DNA of 23,012 nt, from contig JAEYPM010000014.1 in assembly GCA_023410675.1 (NCBI GenBank), positions 1 to 23,012 of the forward strand, written 5' to 3'. The position numbers were made by a program, and so were the translations under genes. Origin of the DNA: Bacillota bacterium (GTDB lineage Bacteria; Bacillota; Clostridia; Lachnospirales; Cellulosilyticaceae). This document shows, piece by piece, positions 22,690 through 23,012 of the stretch; position 1 is the stretch's first letter, and every line of letters begins with the position of its first letter. The notes beneath the pieces are model-generated. The model saw nothing but the letters and a program-made list of their open reading frames with translations, made no database searches and was not told where the DNA came from.

Positions 22690-22760
22690 AGGCGACAACC
22701 AGATTTGAACTGGTGGTGAAGGTGTTGCAGACCTCTGCCTTACCACTTGGCTATGTCGCC
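22690..22760 (-). tRNA. tRNA-Cys (GCA), proximal copy
   Basis: 71 bases, same cloverleaf as the distal copy, anticodon GCA, discriminator U, no encoded CCA. It lies only 7 bases downstream of the 5S rRNA and is presumably processed from the same transcript. Confidence 0.97.
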
Positions 22761-22767
22761 TTATTAC

Positions 22768-22884
22768 TTCGGCAACCACCTACTCTCCCAGTCCGTCTCC
22801 AGACAAGTACCATCGGCCGACTTAGTCTTAACCTGCGTGTTCGAAATGGGAACGGGTGTTTCCCTAAGTCGCATCATCACCGAA
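22768..22884 (-). rRNA. rrf: 5S ribosomal RNA
   Basis: 117 bases. The ends are complementary (TTCGGT.. with ..TTGCCGAA) and the conserved internal segments CCCGTTCCCATTTCGAACACG and GATGGTACTTG, GGGAGAGTAGG are present in the expected order. It lies between tRNA-Glu and tRNA-Cys; no 23S rRNA sequence is adjacent, so any 16S/23S genes lie beyond the right edge or elsewhere. Confidence 0.96.
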
Positions 22885-22886
22885 AA

Positions 22887-22958
22887 TGACCCGTAGGGGA
22901 ATCGAACCCCTGATACCGCCGTGAAAGGGCGATGTCTTAACCGCTTGACCAACGGGCC
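22887..22958 (-). tRNA. tRNA-Glu (TTC)
   Basis: 72 bases with acceptor GGCCCGT/ACGGGTC (one G-U pair), D-arm with GGTCAAGCGGTTAAGAC, anticodon loop CTTTCAC (anticodon TTC) and T-arm AGGGG-TTCGATT-CCCCT. Discriminator A, no encoded CCA. Two bases upstream of the 5S rRNA. Confidence 0.96.
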
Positions 22959-22972
22959 TTATTTATTAAAAG

Positions 22973-23012
22973 CTCCCCGAGTAGGGTTCGAACCTACGAC
23001 CCTCCGGTTAAC
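22973..23012 (-). tRNA. tRNA-Asn (GTT), partial at window edge
   Basis: The 3' half only: the visible part begins with GTTAA of the anticodon loop, then anticodon 3' stem CCGGA, variable loop, T-arm GTAGG-TTCGAAC-CCTAC and acceptor strand TCGGGGA with discriminator G. The anticodon reads GTT, giving asparagine; the 5' half lies beyond 23012, so the identity is strongly likely rather than certain. Confidence 0.85.

Noticed and set aside
22344..22760. The repeated units near the tRNAs as a CRISPR array
   Set aside because: Only two copies, which are tRNA-Cys genes and terminators; no short evenly spaced repeats occur anywhere in the window.
22764..22952. 62-residue minus-strand frame at the RNA cluster
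   Set aside because: It overlaps 5S rRNA and tRNA-Glu, which explain the sequence completely.

Overview
The window looks like a chromosomal segment of a low-GC, strictly anaerobic member of the Clostridia (Lachnospirales/Cellulosilyticum-like is my guess from gene style; no taxonomic marker is decisive). Supporting points are AG-rich Shine-Dalgarno sites, an oxygen-sensitive pyruvate formate-lyase pair, a GdpP-L9-DnaB cluster, an S6-SSB-S18 cluster and tRNA genes without encoded CCA.

Layout. 1-250: a possible insertion-sequence end remnant, then a clear promoter for a DUF1858 gene (254-466). 490-1830: a MecA adaptor gene on the minus strand, with an old tandem duplicate reduced to its N-terminal domain; both copies keep the same promoter. 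2060-5250: pflB-pflA behind a promoter with a perfect 19-bp palindrome in its spacer. 5284-6011: a MerR-type regulator on the minus strand. 6180-7480: a nitronate monooxygenase/FabK-like flavoprotein gene with a promoter built into a large inverted repeat. 7500-14750: a visibly more GC-rich minus-strand block holding a LuxR-type ATPase regulator (LAL/MalT-like) split by a single in-frame TGA, a protein made of two DUF2442 units, and a 1271-residue secreted surface protein with beta-helix regions and three SLH domains. 14873-18753: dnaB, rplI and gdpP (transcribed gdpP-rplI-dnaB). 18989-20210: rpsF-ssb-rpsR with promoter, leader hairpin and terminator. 20270-22060: DUF951 gene, a fumarylacetoacetate-hydrolase-family gene and a GNAT acetyltransferase gene. 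22339-23012: an RNA cluster transcribed leftward as tRNA-Asn (cut by the window edge), tRNA-Glu, 5S rRNA, tRNA-Cys, terminator, tRNA-Cys, terminator.

How the parts work together. Most of the window is housekeeping: fermentation (pfl), replication and translation, c-di-AMP turnover and proteolysis control. The accessory part is the 7.5-14.7 kb block, which reads as a regulated cell-surface locus: a large sensor-regulator next to a cell-wall-anchored beta-helix protein, with a small DUF2442 protein between them. The regulator is now probably inactive, or depends on stop-codon readthrough. I found no CRISPR array, no complete mobile element and no obvious defence system. The least explained signals are the interrupted regulator locus, the N-domain-only MecA copy, and three promoter palindromes whose binding proteins I cannot name.
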